A stretch of DNA of 64,000 bases, taken from positions 2,322,941 through 2,386,940 of the forward strand of contig VZDJ01007749.1 in NCBI GenBank assembly GCA_008694505.1, given 5' to 3'. Below, piece after piece: positions 53,430-64,000 of the stretch. The position numbers and the translations under genes were made by a program. How positions within the stretch are numbered: position 1 is the first letter of the stretch; each line of letters starts with the position of its first letter. The notes below the pieces were generated by a model, which was not told the DNA's origin, ran no database searches, and saw only the letters and a list, made by a program, of their open reading frames with translations. The stretch comes from Cyanoderma ruficeps. Taxonomy: Eukaryota; Chordata; Aves; Passeriformes; Timaliidae.

Positions 53430-54412
53430 CAGGGTAGGTGTTAAAGCCCAGAATTTGGAGGGAAATGGTGGTGTCTGGAATTATGCACAGGGGATGAAGT
53501 AGTTGATTACAAGTTGGAAATGTGATGGTCAGAGGCTGTCTTGGGCATAGCAGACTTTGGCCTGTTTAAGACACTGGTTCAGAGAGTCCTTACTAACAAA
53601 TTTCAGGAAGGCTGGACATACTCCAAGAAGGAGTTCTTAAAGGCACAGAAGTAGTGTTCTCATGTGCTGAAAGAAGATGAGCTGTTGGGAAAGAAGACCA
53701 ACCAAGGCTAACATGGAGCTTTCACAGGAACCCAGGGAAAAAATAGAGTTTATGACCTTTGGAAAGGTCAGGCAACTCAAGAAGAGCACAAGGATGTTGT
53801 TAGGTCATGTAGAGAGAAAATCAGAAAGGCAAAAGCTCAGTTAGAATTCAATCTGGCCACTGCTGTGAAAGGTAATAAAAGGGGTTTTATAAATATATTA
53901 ACAACAAAAGAAGGGCCAGGGAAAATCTCATTCCTTTAGCAGACCCAGGGAGAAACACTGGCACCAAGGATGAGGCAAACACTGAGATACTTAATGCTGT
54001 CTTTGCCTCAGCCTCTAACAGAAAGACTGGTTGTCCTCTGACCATCTCCTGAAAGGAGATTGGAGCCAGGTGGGGCTCGGCCTCTTCTCCCAGGCAAATA
54101 GGACAAGAAGAAATCACCTCAAGCTGTGCCAGGGGAGGTCAAGGTTGGACCAGGGAGAATTTCAGAATTTCCAGAAAGGGTTTTAAGGTGTTGGAACAGG
54201 CTGCCCATGAACGTGATGGAGTCACCACCCCTGAAGGTATTCAAGAAACAACTGTACATCACAGGTTTACTTGATGTGGTGGTGGTGTTTGGTGAAAGGT
54301 TGGACTTGATGATTTTGGAGGTCTCAATGATCCTTGAGGGACCCTTCCAACTCAGAATATCCTGTGAAATATCTCTCTTTCCTAACCTTAATGATTCTAT
54401 GATTCTAGGTTA
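53430..54412 (+). mobile_element. CR1 LINE with internal deletion, sense
   Basis: The left part (about 53430-54030) encodes the stretch of CR1 ORF2 between endonuclease and reverse transcriptase. Translated pieces include VYDLWKGQATQEEHKDVVRS and CREKIRKAKAQLEFNLATAV, with stops between them further upstream. The right part (about 54035-54412) is the CR1 3' end, with 'caagctgtgccaggggaggt', then 'ggaacaggctgcccatgaac' and the tail AATGATTCTATGATTCTAGG. The reverse-transcriptase core, normally more than 1 kb, is missing between them, so the copy is internally deleted or is two fused insertions. It is inactive. Confidence 0.88.
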
Positions 54413-54817
54413 AATCAGAGATGAGTCCTCCCTAAGAATCCTAACTCTGTTATATTTCCCTTCAAAGTGAATGAAACCTTTTAAGTTTCCTGGTTTTCAA
54501 AGAAAAATAATTCCTTGATATTTTCCTGCTTTTGCTATGCATTTTAATATCTTCCCAAACATTCAAACTGCTGAGACCTTTAAATAAATGTATTTTGCCA
54601 GAAAATGTCAAATACTTTTCAGTCAGAGTATCCAGGCAAGATCTCATTTGTTTTCTATTTGGACTGTTCAAGGACTTTCCAGAATGGACACTAATGACCA
54701 TGATTCATAATGGAAAAATTAGTGTGATTTGGAAATTGGCATGGGATTGTTGATCTGACCTCCCTGGTGAAGGTCCAGTTTTAGTTACCAAGACAAAATC
54801 TTTTGGGCTCCATCTGA

Positions 54818-54883
54818 TTTTTTTTTTTTTTGACAATATTGTCATTGGAATACTTTTATACTTTTGCCTTTTTTTTTTTTTTT
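54818..54883. repeat. Two poly(T) tracts
   Basis: Runs of 14 T (54818-54831) and 15 T (54869-54883) are separated by 37 bp. This is low-complexity sequence and a likely site of length variation. Confidence 0.85.
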
Positions 54884-57399
54884 GAAAGAGTGCGAGCCCA
54901 TTTGAACCACTTTCTAGTTTGTCATTATCTTCTCAACTATCTAAATTCCTCCAGTTGCTGACAACACATGAAATGACCATTCTGCAGACTGTCCTATGGT
55001 GCAACAATTTTCTTGAAGTATGTTCTGGGAGAAGGATCTTTTCTTCTTAAATGAAAAGTTTAAAGTTATGAAATAAACTTATGGGCTCTAACTATCAGAG
55101 CTTTCTCTTACTAAACATGCAACTTGAATTTTGCTACAGAAGACTCTTTCAGAATCACACAGCTCTGAGGAACAGCCTTGCCATCTCGTTGCCAGCAGCT
55201 TTCCAACTTCTCCATAACTCTGGATTCGTGTTAATTTAGCAAATAGGTGTTCAGGAAAGCAGATTTGTTATTTTTGCTATGTTTAGTCTACTCCTAGGTC
55301 TTAATCAACTGGAATGTAGCAGTTCTTCTGGACTTATGCTTAACCAGCTTGTTTACACTCCCAGAACTAATTTACCCTTCAGTTACTAAATTGAAAAGCA
55401 GTCCCATGCAGGCACATAGATGGCAAAATCAATGACATGCTCTGCATCAGCTGTGTCATCCTCAACCTTCACAAAAGGAGCTTAATTTGCAGTATAAACA
55501 GTCAGAAGCAACAATAAGTATCTCTTTTTCTGTTTCTGAGTTTTCTGCTGTTACTACGAGGTGGCAAAGTAGATTTGTGAATCTTGATCTAACAAGGCCT
55601 GATTTGGGCATCATATTTATAGGAAGTTTGGTCTGATTGTGTTACCCTGTGCAAGAAAAAGAGGCTTCATGCCTGTACCCTGAGGCACAATCTCCTTAAA
55701 AATTCATCATCAGTTATTTGTTCTTTTTGAAGGGTTTAAGCTAAAACAATGCTTTGGTTCATTTGCTCTCAAACCCAACCTGTGTGCAGCCTAAGGAAAT
55801 TCAGCTGTGAGGATGAAGTACTTCTTGAACTAGAAGATGTCACCACTGCTGGCCTTGTTTTTATTTTGGAAGGAGGCACTTCTTTAACAGATGCTGACAA
55901 AGACACATTTTAAGAGCATGAACCATGGTAAGGATAACAGAACTTGATGAGTTGAACACTTAATGAGCTCTGGAGATCATGGAAAGCTAAAGCTTTTAGG
56001 GTTGAGAGAATCCACCAGAGCTGACACTCTTGGAAACAAAAGTTTTCTGTCCATGGGAGACAGCAGCTATCTACTGCTTCCTCACAAATCTGTAGAGAAA
56101 AATAGCCCTGAATCATATATTTACTTAATTACTTAGTGCATTTAAGGTTTTCGGGTTTTCTCTTTGTTGAGACTGTGAATCCAGTTGAGACTGGTGGGAA
56201 TCCAATTGAGAATGCTGCCGCTCTGTAACCTAGATACACAAGCACCAGCTAATTTCATAAACAACAACCAACCCGATGCTAAAATCTCTCCAGTTTGCCC
56301 CTGTAGGCTGAAGGGCGAGTCACACTTTGACTCAGTTGGGTCACACTGAGTTATCTTTTATGTTTTATATAAACTCAGAGGAGTTACATGCAGACAACAG
56401 AGACCAGAAGACAGAATTTTGAATCAAAGGATGTCTTTTTTTCTGTGGCTGGGGAAGGACCAGTATTCTTGACTTAATTGTAAATCTCACCTAGAGAATT
56501 TGGCAGAATGCAAAGACTTCACGCTCTTTAGCAAGTTATAACAAACTGGCAAATTGCTGCGTGCACTATCCAGACCTTCTTTAGCAGTAGCCATCAGGCT
56601 GCCTGGGCTAGCAAGTGGCTCACCCATCCCATGTGCTCCTAAAATCAGCTTCACTGAGCTCCCACATGTCACTCTGTGACACTTTTCAGCGTAGAGCCCA
56701 AAGACATGGGAGGGAAGGGGTGGAGGCAGGAATGACAGGATCACCTAAGAACGAGCCATCTGTGTCTTCTGCTACCAAGAAAGCTGTTCACAGCTTCCCC
56801 AGTTTTTCTTGTATTGTGTTCTGCCTCATTAGATATGCAAAAGACCAGGCTTAAATAAGTTCATTAAAGCTATTTTGAGAAAATGGTTATGATTTAGTGT
56901 AGCCAAAGCATTTGGAAATTGTATCTAGGCAGGAGTTGCTTTCTACCTTTCATTGCATCATTGGATTAACCTACTGTTTATTTTTTTGCAAGCAGAAAAA
57001 TATGGACTTTTAGGATCTACTGTGATATATAAGTTAAACAGGGCTTATAAATATGCTTATAAAAGTATTTATTTACATCCCTAAGGTGAAAGTGGTACTC
57101 AGACCATTCTGTGTACCAAAATACATACTGAATAAGGTAAAAGTCATCCTTTGGTAGCGAATACTGCAGGGTGTATTCTCAAGGTGCAACGCTATGGATA
57201 TTAAATTCTAATTTACATTATAGGAACTTCTGTGTAACTTTCTGCGTCTTAAGGGCAGGCCATGAAAATAAGTATGCTACTTAATGCATGTAAATTAGTC
57301 TATGCATTTTCTCTCAGGGAACAGAGGACTACTGTTCAAAAACATTAGGGCAAATAACATACATAGGCAAAGAAATTCAAAATTCAGCCTGTTATCCCA

Positions 57400-58690
57400 A
57401 AGAATAAATGTTTGAATGGGGCCATTACTGTGATGTGAGGCATTCCCTGCAGTCCTGGACAAGTCAGCAGGCTGGTGGTCAGGTAGAGAGCAATCACGAG
57501 AGGCTTCCTGGCTCCTGCAGCTGGACTTGCAAGTCCCAGATGCCCCCACCCCAGCTGACAGTCTGTGTGATGGTCATCAGCGGGTTGGAGCAGGGCTTTT
57601 CCTCATTGGAGGGGTTAGCAGCACTTCAGGCCTCCGGTTCAGCAGCAAAATCACATCTGAAAGCTCGTCCTCTGCCAGACGTGCATCTCACAACCCGACA
57701 GCAACCAGGGTGTGTCAGTCTTCTTTTGCCCCCTCTGCCTGTTGGAGTCCAGGGCATCCCTTTGGATGACCTGGGACCTGAGAAAGGAAGTTCGGACCCT
57801 TGACAGGGGGGTGTGGAGCCGGTCCAGGGGGGTTGGAGACCTTGGCACAGAGCCCAGAAAAACACCGAGTTTGATTTTAGTCCATGGGAGAGGCTTCCAA
57901 CACTGAGAGAGGAATTACAAACCTCAAAGGTGTGAAAGTAGTAGTTTAGTACAGCACGGGGTGAGAAATTTTGTAGTTTAGGAATTCTTAGAATAGAGGT
58001 GAATGGGGGACAAGGTGGAGGATTTAGGATGTTGCCCTGGATCCTTCTCCTTCTTCTTCATCGTCCATCTTCTGGGGTGGTGATGACACAAAGTAGTTCT
58101 AGGCTATTGGATTAGGGTAGACATGACCATTGTAGTATAGATATCACACATTGTTACAAAATAGTAAATAGTGGGCATGTAATTGTCTGTATAAGAACCA
58201 AGCAACGCCCCATCAGTCGCAGTCACATCGTGTCCCAGCCGCTGTCCGGACCTCGGCTGGGTGCGGAGCAAATTGTGAGATACCAAATAATAAACAATGC
58301 ATGAGAACGGAGAACAAGCCTTTGAAGGGTTCTGCTTCTTTCTTACGACATGGCTCAGGGCCTTTAGAGGGCTGGGGACTTCTAACAGCCTTGAATCTCA
58401 GCAAGGAATCAGAAAAAACTGAGATCTGCCCTTTGGAATGGGTTCCCACAAATGGGATGTGAAAGGCAAGCAGACACAGAAGCTTCTCTCAGGGGTCCTA
58501 TATCCCATGGTGGTGGAGGAGCCGTGGCAGGTGCCGCTGTCTCTTTGTATGGCCGTGAGCTGCCGGGGTACTTCTTCTCCAGGCAGTGCTATTGCTTCAG
58601 GGGACCCTCCTGCAGCCTTTGGATGCATCACTCCCTGGATAGCAAACTTTTGTGTTTGGTATGAAAACATAGGAAGTCTGATGTTCTAAA
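57400..58690 (+). mobile_element. GC-richer insert with possible endogenous retrovirus LTR
   Basis: This block is visibly richer in G+C and CpG than the flanking intron. Within it, a TATA-like TATAAG at 58190-58195 is followed 94 bp later by AATAAA at 58289-58294, with a GC-rich segment between, an arrangement like the U3-R boundary and R region of a retroviral long terminal repeat in sense orientation. If so, U3 would lie roughly within 57800-58185 and U5 after about 58310. I could not fix TG...CA ends or a target-site duplication. No gag, pol or env reading frame is visible, so at most this is a solo or partial LTR. It could instead be another repeat or a local GC-rich sequence. Confidence 0.4.
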
Positions 58691-61600
58691 TTCAGTTTAT
58701 TTCATGCCAGCAGAAGCTATGCCTTGCATTCTAAACACAATAAGCAATGAACGAAGACCGGGTGGCTTTATTATAATCTATAAACCTTTTGCTGCATCAT
58801 CACTTGGTATTCTGCTTTTCCCTGCCAAAGCTTATCTGTGGAAGAGATCTTCCACTTGCAGTTATTGTTGTCATCCCTTGCACAATTACAAAAACTGGAG
58901 GAGAAATTTATTATCCGTGTCTGTTACTCACAGCCGGTGTCAAAGAGCAGAGATTTAATTACAGTTTTGTTACATTTCAAGGAAAGATAATCTGATCTCA
59001 GTCTTTTGCTAACGCTTGGGTGGAACAAAATTACAAATAAAGTAAAAAACCCTTAGAAGAAGAAGCTAGGAAATGTAAAATCAATTAATAGTGTCCATAT
59101 CAACATTTTCTAAATTTTCTATTCAAAAAGTCTCAGAAAAAAATGCTAATATTTGCATATTTTAATTGAAACACATCAGAGCACAAGAAAGAAATATTTC
59201 ATAATTCTTTCTATGTGATTTAGTATCTTGATGCTTGCTTTTTTGATAAAATAAATTTAGAAATAAAATACATTTTGTCATTACCTGCTTTTGTTGAGCA
59301 AGAATGAGCTTTGTGGTAATGAACTGTTAGCAGAATCTTTATTTGTTAACTGCATTGGTGTGAAGCCAGCATTAAAGACTGAAGTATTTAATGGGAGAAT
59401 CATCTTGCACATCATTTCAGGTCCCTGTTTTACAGCTGTCTAGACAGAGAGAGAGGAAAAAGAAAACCAGGAACCAACTTGTCTGAATGTATGCTAAATG
59501 CTTTAATGCCTCTCCCCGGTGACATACTGTTCAGATTACCTGAATTCATAAAACATGAAATGTGGGCAAATGCTTGTGTGAGTTCCCAGTCTGTTTTAAG
59601 AGGAAACTTTGATCCAGTGTCCTTGTGCCTTTCTCCATGCTAACAAAATGGATAAAACTAAGTGCATGCTAAATTAAGAGAGCCTTTTTGCATATATGAG
59701 TGTAGGTTCTCAAGGAGCCTCATTCATCCCAAATGAGATTTGAGGGTGAATTGCACAATTCTTAAAGAAGGTCTCAGCCCAGAAGTTTAAAAAAAACCCA
59801 ACCCATCTCTGTAATTGAAAATGTTGTGAATTATGAAGATTTTTGTGTCAGTAAGATTATTTCTCAGTTGGCTTGTCCTGCTCTTAGACAGTGTTCTGGG
59901 CTTCCCCTGCCACGGCTAGAGCAAGAAGCTGTGCCAGAGGGGCAGGAGGTTCCACATCACACGGAGATATTTTCTTCCTCTGGATCATCAAGTACTGCAA
60001 GGCAGCCCCAGCCCGGGTCCTTGCATTAGAGGCATGAAGCTGACTATTGTGACTGGCAAACCTAGCAAGGAGCCTCAGAATTGATGGTCATCCTGTGGTG
60101 CAGAATTAATCCCATAATCTTTCTTTTCTCCCATGGGTATGGTCACTGCATGCTGAGGAGGCTGCTATGTATGCTTTCTGGTCAGCTTTTTGACATTCAT
60201 CTCAGGTGCTTTTGGGTAAGTTTTTTGTTCCAAGAGGGGAGGATGGATGTTGGCAAAATCAAAAATTTTTCCCCAAAATCTGTCACTTCTTCAGATTTCA
60301 TCTGTTTCCTCTGGAAGACTCACTCTATTTGAAAATAAATGAAGTTTCAAGTTGTATTTTATTATGAGATTCATGTTCTTTCAAGGTACAATACATGACC
60401 ATCTAAGTGACTTTGTTAATATAAAAATACATAATTACTAATTAACATAAAATAATCCTTAAGGTTGCTGAGTGCTACATTTATTAAATTTATTTGCATA
60501 TACCATGGAACTAAAAACTCAGAATTGCTGATTCTGTTTACATTTTACATTGTCAAATACAATTCATCACTCATACATGGCAAAATATATGGTTTTTCTC
60601 ATGTGATGTGTCAGAATATTGTCCTGAATTAAACAATTATCTTCTTCTTGATAAAATCAGTATATTCATTCTAATATCTTCAAATAATTTGCAAAAAATG
60701 TTCCCTTTTGTGTGTTATTTACATATTAACTCCCAAATTTCTTGATAGAATTCAGAATTAAAATGTACTGACTTGAAAACAGAACTGTAAATACACAATT
60801 AAGGGGGTTTTAAGAAAAAAAAAGATATTTGCTAACTGCAAAGTTTTTTATAGGATTTTTTTCTGTTAATCTTGTTGAGTGTATTGTAACTGTACCAGGA
60901 AGTGAAAGCAAAAAGTGTGACCTCCTTGAAATTGTGCCCAATTTGCTCTAAATGGGATTTGCCTCAATATTTATTGTTGCCACTACTAAATATTGTTTCT
61001 AGAAAGAAGTCTGGCACCAGATTGGAAATGGCAATTCAATTTCAGGAGGATTTCAGGAACACCTTCCCATATTAATTTTATCCAGCTTTTTTGTTTATTT
61101 TAGGAATAATGCTAGTGGAATTGACATGTTGCAATGAAGGAGTGTTTCCCATTGCTATACAAATGCTGATATAACCCTCAGCATTTATGGAAAACAAATG
61201 TTGAGATGAAGTCGAGACATTTATTTTCTAAGCAGGAGATGTTGATTCTCTGACAACATGATATTGCACAGCCTTTATTTTTACTATGCCAAATGATTGA
61301 TGTGGATTTAATCATTAGTTTGATGGCTCCTTTGCTCAGTGGAGAGGCAACTGAGCATTTTATCATTATTAGTGAGCTGCATTTTGATTTTTCTATCAAA
61401 TGCTCTGCTGGCCCTAATTCATCCCAGGTGTAAAACCAGAGATTCATTTTGCCCATTGTTTGTTTTGTGACCAAGCCAAGAACAATTTGCTCACAAAACA
61501 CTGTGAATATTTGTTTTGATTTCTAGAGCAGGAACATGGTTTGGATGAAGACTTCCATATATGTGTGTGATTATTTAAAAATACATAAGAGTGGTGCACC

Positions 61601-62789
61601 TTTTGTGACTAAACCACTCACCACCTGGCAGAATATATATACTTAAACACATGCATGTGTGCTGGCGTATACATAGAGAGTAGTCTGGGAAACATTTAAA
61701 TTGCTAGGATTTAGAATGGTAGACAGATAGTAAGCCAGAAAGTATTTTGAATGCTTGGGGAGCCAATACCACAGATGGAAATTACAAATGGTTGAGAGAG
61801 AAATGCAGAAAGCTGGAGAGCTCTTGATGTCTGTAAGTTTTCCACTAGTCAGCAGAAGACTGGGAGCTGGGGACAGGGAAAGGTTTTTGACTTTCCCAGT
61901 TCAGAACCTCACCTCTGAGAGCTGCTGGTGTCACTTTCTGAAGGAGAAGGTTCAAGAGAACATTTCTGGAACCATTGTGGGATAGTTCATCACATGGAGA
62001 ATATATTTTGTCTGCCCATAGGGTGCTTCCTTCCCTGAGGAAAAGAAATGCACATAATAGGGGGTTTCTCAGCCAAAATACCAGGAATGGTCTCTCCGTT
62101 TTGTCATGTGCTTGGAAGTTACTCCACTAAAAGCAGAAATAGTGCAGAATTTCATGTGGGGTGAATAAAACATTAGCATTTTGTTATTTAGAAGCATTGT
62201 TTACTTCTGTCTTGCTTTTCTGCTCAAGAGCACAAAGATTTACATCTTTATCTGGAAATGTTTATCCTTTCTAGTGTAATTATGAAGTGAAGGTGCTCGT
62301 TAGACATGTCTAATCCCTTTGTCAATCTTATCTTTTATTCAGAATGAGGTTTTTAAATGATCTGCTTTTAATCTTTATTCCCCACATTTTTAATGCTTCT
62401 TGTGCTGAATTTTTAAGATTCATGCTTTTCCATCTGTGCTGTGAGAAGGGGTGAGCACGATGCAGTGAAAAGAACGTGCTTATTTATTATTTCTGTTTCC
62501 AATTAGGTGAGGCTCTTTAGGAGGGCTGGCAGCAACAGAGCTCCCTAGAGGAAGGGGTGTTGGGTATTTCCTTTGTGGAATAAAGGGACTTTGCAGCTTT
62601 GAGGGGCTGCAAGTGGTAGGAGAGTTAGAGGCCAGAGATGTGTGTCACTCAAGGTCTGCCCTGGAGAGCAGGGAGAAGCCCCAGGGGTGATGGACAGAAT
62701 TTACAGGAGGTCTGAGCAGAGCTTACTGCCACTAGGAACAAGCCACTGAGGAACTTGGCCATTCAGTGTTTAGAGATGGACTGCACAAA

Positions 62790-63037
62790 AGAGGGGGACA
62801 AGCTTTTCAGCAGGGTCGATTTCAATTACATATAAGGAAGAAGCTTTTGACTGTTTGGTGCTGAGCCACTGGAATGTGTTGCCCAGAGAGGTGGTGGATG
62901 AGCCATCCCTGGCAACATTCAAGGTCAGGTTGTTCTGGTTTCTGAGCAACCTGGTCAAGTAGGTGTCCCTCTGGGAAGGTCGACTGCATGACCTTGAATA
63001 GTCCCTTCCAACCTGTATTATTCTATTATTCCATGAA
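62790..63037 (+). mobile_element. CR1 LINE, 5'-truncated 3' end, sense
   Basis: About 250 bp of CR1 3' region. It has 'acatataaggaagaagcttt', 'ctggaatgtgttgcccagag', 'aggtggtggatgagccatcc' and 'agtcccttccaacctgtatt', then a tail ATTCTATTATTCCATGA. It is more diverged than the copy near 26 kb. It carries no intact frame. Confidence 0.88.
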
Positions 63038-64000
63038 CTCCAAACCTCCAAAGGCACTGGATGTCAGGGTAGGGAGGATATAAAATCTTCCCAGTTCTCT
63101 TCCAATATCCTGTAAGGTTTTTCTGCTTTAAAGTTAATTATCCTTGTTGATATTCTAATCAAAGCTGCCTTTTTTGAGCTTAAAACGCTTTCATCCTTCT
63201 TTGAGACATCCTGTGCAGGGGAGGTCAAGACACATTGCTTCAAAACCCATGACTTGAAGTGCCCTCACATGGCACTGTCCAGACTCTTTTGTCATTGCGT
63301 TTTCACCATGTGCCACATCCTGGCTCCTCCGTTCCCTGGTCCTGACCCTCTGTTGGGGGACCCAGTGCTATGAGCTGAGGCCGGAGGCACATTTGCAGTG
63401 GAGGAATAACCTCCAAGGAGGAACAGAGGATACAGCCAAGAGGCAATGAATTTCTACCGAGGGAAGTAAATGGATTTCAGTTCATCTGCAACAGCCATGT
63501 GCCAAGGCATAATTGACAACACAAACTGTTTTTTTTAAAAATAAGTTTGGTTTTGCCTGTGTTTCTTGGTAGCAGACCTAAACACACTAACAAGTGGCTT
63601 TTCACGAGCCTTCATCTGTCACTATCAAGGATCCTGTTTTGTATTCCCAGGACCCAGAGTAGCTCTGAATAGCACATTATATTTCCATCCTACTGTGCTG
63701 CCAGGCACTGTGCTTTCAGGGTAACAGATAACATGTTAACGACTGAAACAGGCTGTAAAAATGAGGGGGAATTGTGTCAGCAGTGGGCAATCACTCAGGT
63801 CTCCAGAGGGAGGGCCTCCTAATGGGGATCTCAGCTAAGCACTGCACAGGCTTAACTTCAAGGCAGCACCTTCCTGTGAACTGGACAGTCTCCAGGTTTC
63901 AGACACCTTTCCCACACAGGAGATTGATTTCATATTGATAAAAATCTAGGATGTATTTGTTCTTGATTTTGGTGGTGTGCAGGCAACATCAGTCCCAGCA

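Larger units (their letters stand above)
51605..64000 (+). other. FSHR: FSHR intron 2, 5' part (continues beyond window)
   Basis: The intron opens with GTATGT. Reading through to the window end I did not find the next FSHR exon, which should be about 75 nt and encode the second LRR beginning at Glu-Ile-Ser-Gln-Asn. The intron is therefore at least 12,396 bp. It holds two sense CR1 copies, poly(T) runs and an LTR-like block, listed separately. Nothing else was recognised at 51605-53430, 54413-57400, 58691-62789 and 63038-64000. Confidence 0.8.

Noticed and set aside
51605..64000. FSHR exon 3
   Set aside because: Searched by eye for a 75-nt exon encoding the second LRR (Glu-Ile-Ser-Gln-Asn start); none seen, so it is taken to lie beyond the window.
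1..64000. CRISPR arrays, operons, phage or tRNA/rRNA genes
   Set aside because: No regularly spaced repeats, no gene clusters and no tRNA- or rRNA-like sequences were seen; the window is vertebrate intergenic and intronic DNA.

Overview
This window is a stretch of vertebrate nuclear DNA, almost certainly from a bird. It is AT-rich and CpG-poor, contains no compact or overlapping gene array, and its interspersed repeats are mostly CR1-type LINEs. The younger CR1 copies end in the ATTCTATGATTCTA-type tail typical of avian CR1. Nearly all open reading frames are chance frames; I accept only two short segments as real coding sequence.

The one gene recognised is the 5' part of the follicle-stimulating hormone receptor gene (FSHR) on the + strand. 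Coding exon 1 (22450-22601) encodes a signal peptide and the N-terminal cysteine cluster. Coding exon 2 (51533-51604, 72 nt) encodes the first leucine-rich repeat. Both have correct GT/AG splice sites, join in the right phase, and match the exon lengths known for mammalian FSHR (152 and 72 coding nt). Intron 1 is therefore 28,931 bp. Intron 2 runs off the right edge, is at least 12.4 kb long, and I did not see exon 3.

Layout: 1-21407 is intergenic DNA upstream of FSHR with old repeats and no gene I can support. A 467-base assembly gap (21408-21874), flanked by A-rich sequence, lies about 0.6 kb upstream of the start codon. 21875-22449 holds the proximal promoter and 5' leader. 22602-51532 is intron 1, with two younger CR1 copies in sense orientation (about 25.9 and 34.5-35.8 kb) and one ancient antisense copy (about 40.3 kb). 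51605-64000 is the start of intron 2, with two sense CR1 copies (about 53.4-54.4 and 62.8-63.0 kb) and a GC-richer 1.2-kb block at 57.4-58.7 kb that contains an LTR-like segment.

I found no prokaryote-style system, CRISPR array, RNA gene or new multi-gene system. The observations most worth checking are a minimal ATG-TGA upstream ORF just before the FSHR start, an in-frame upstream ATG, a splice-site-bounded open segment 1 kb before exon 2, and the LTR-like insertion in intron 2.
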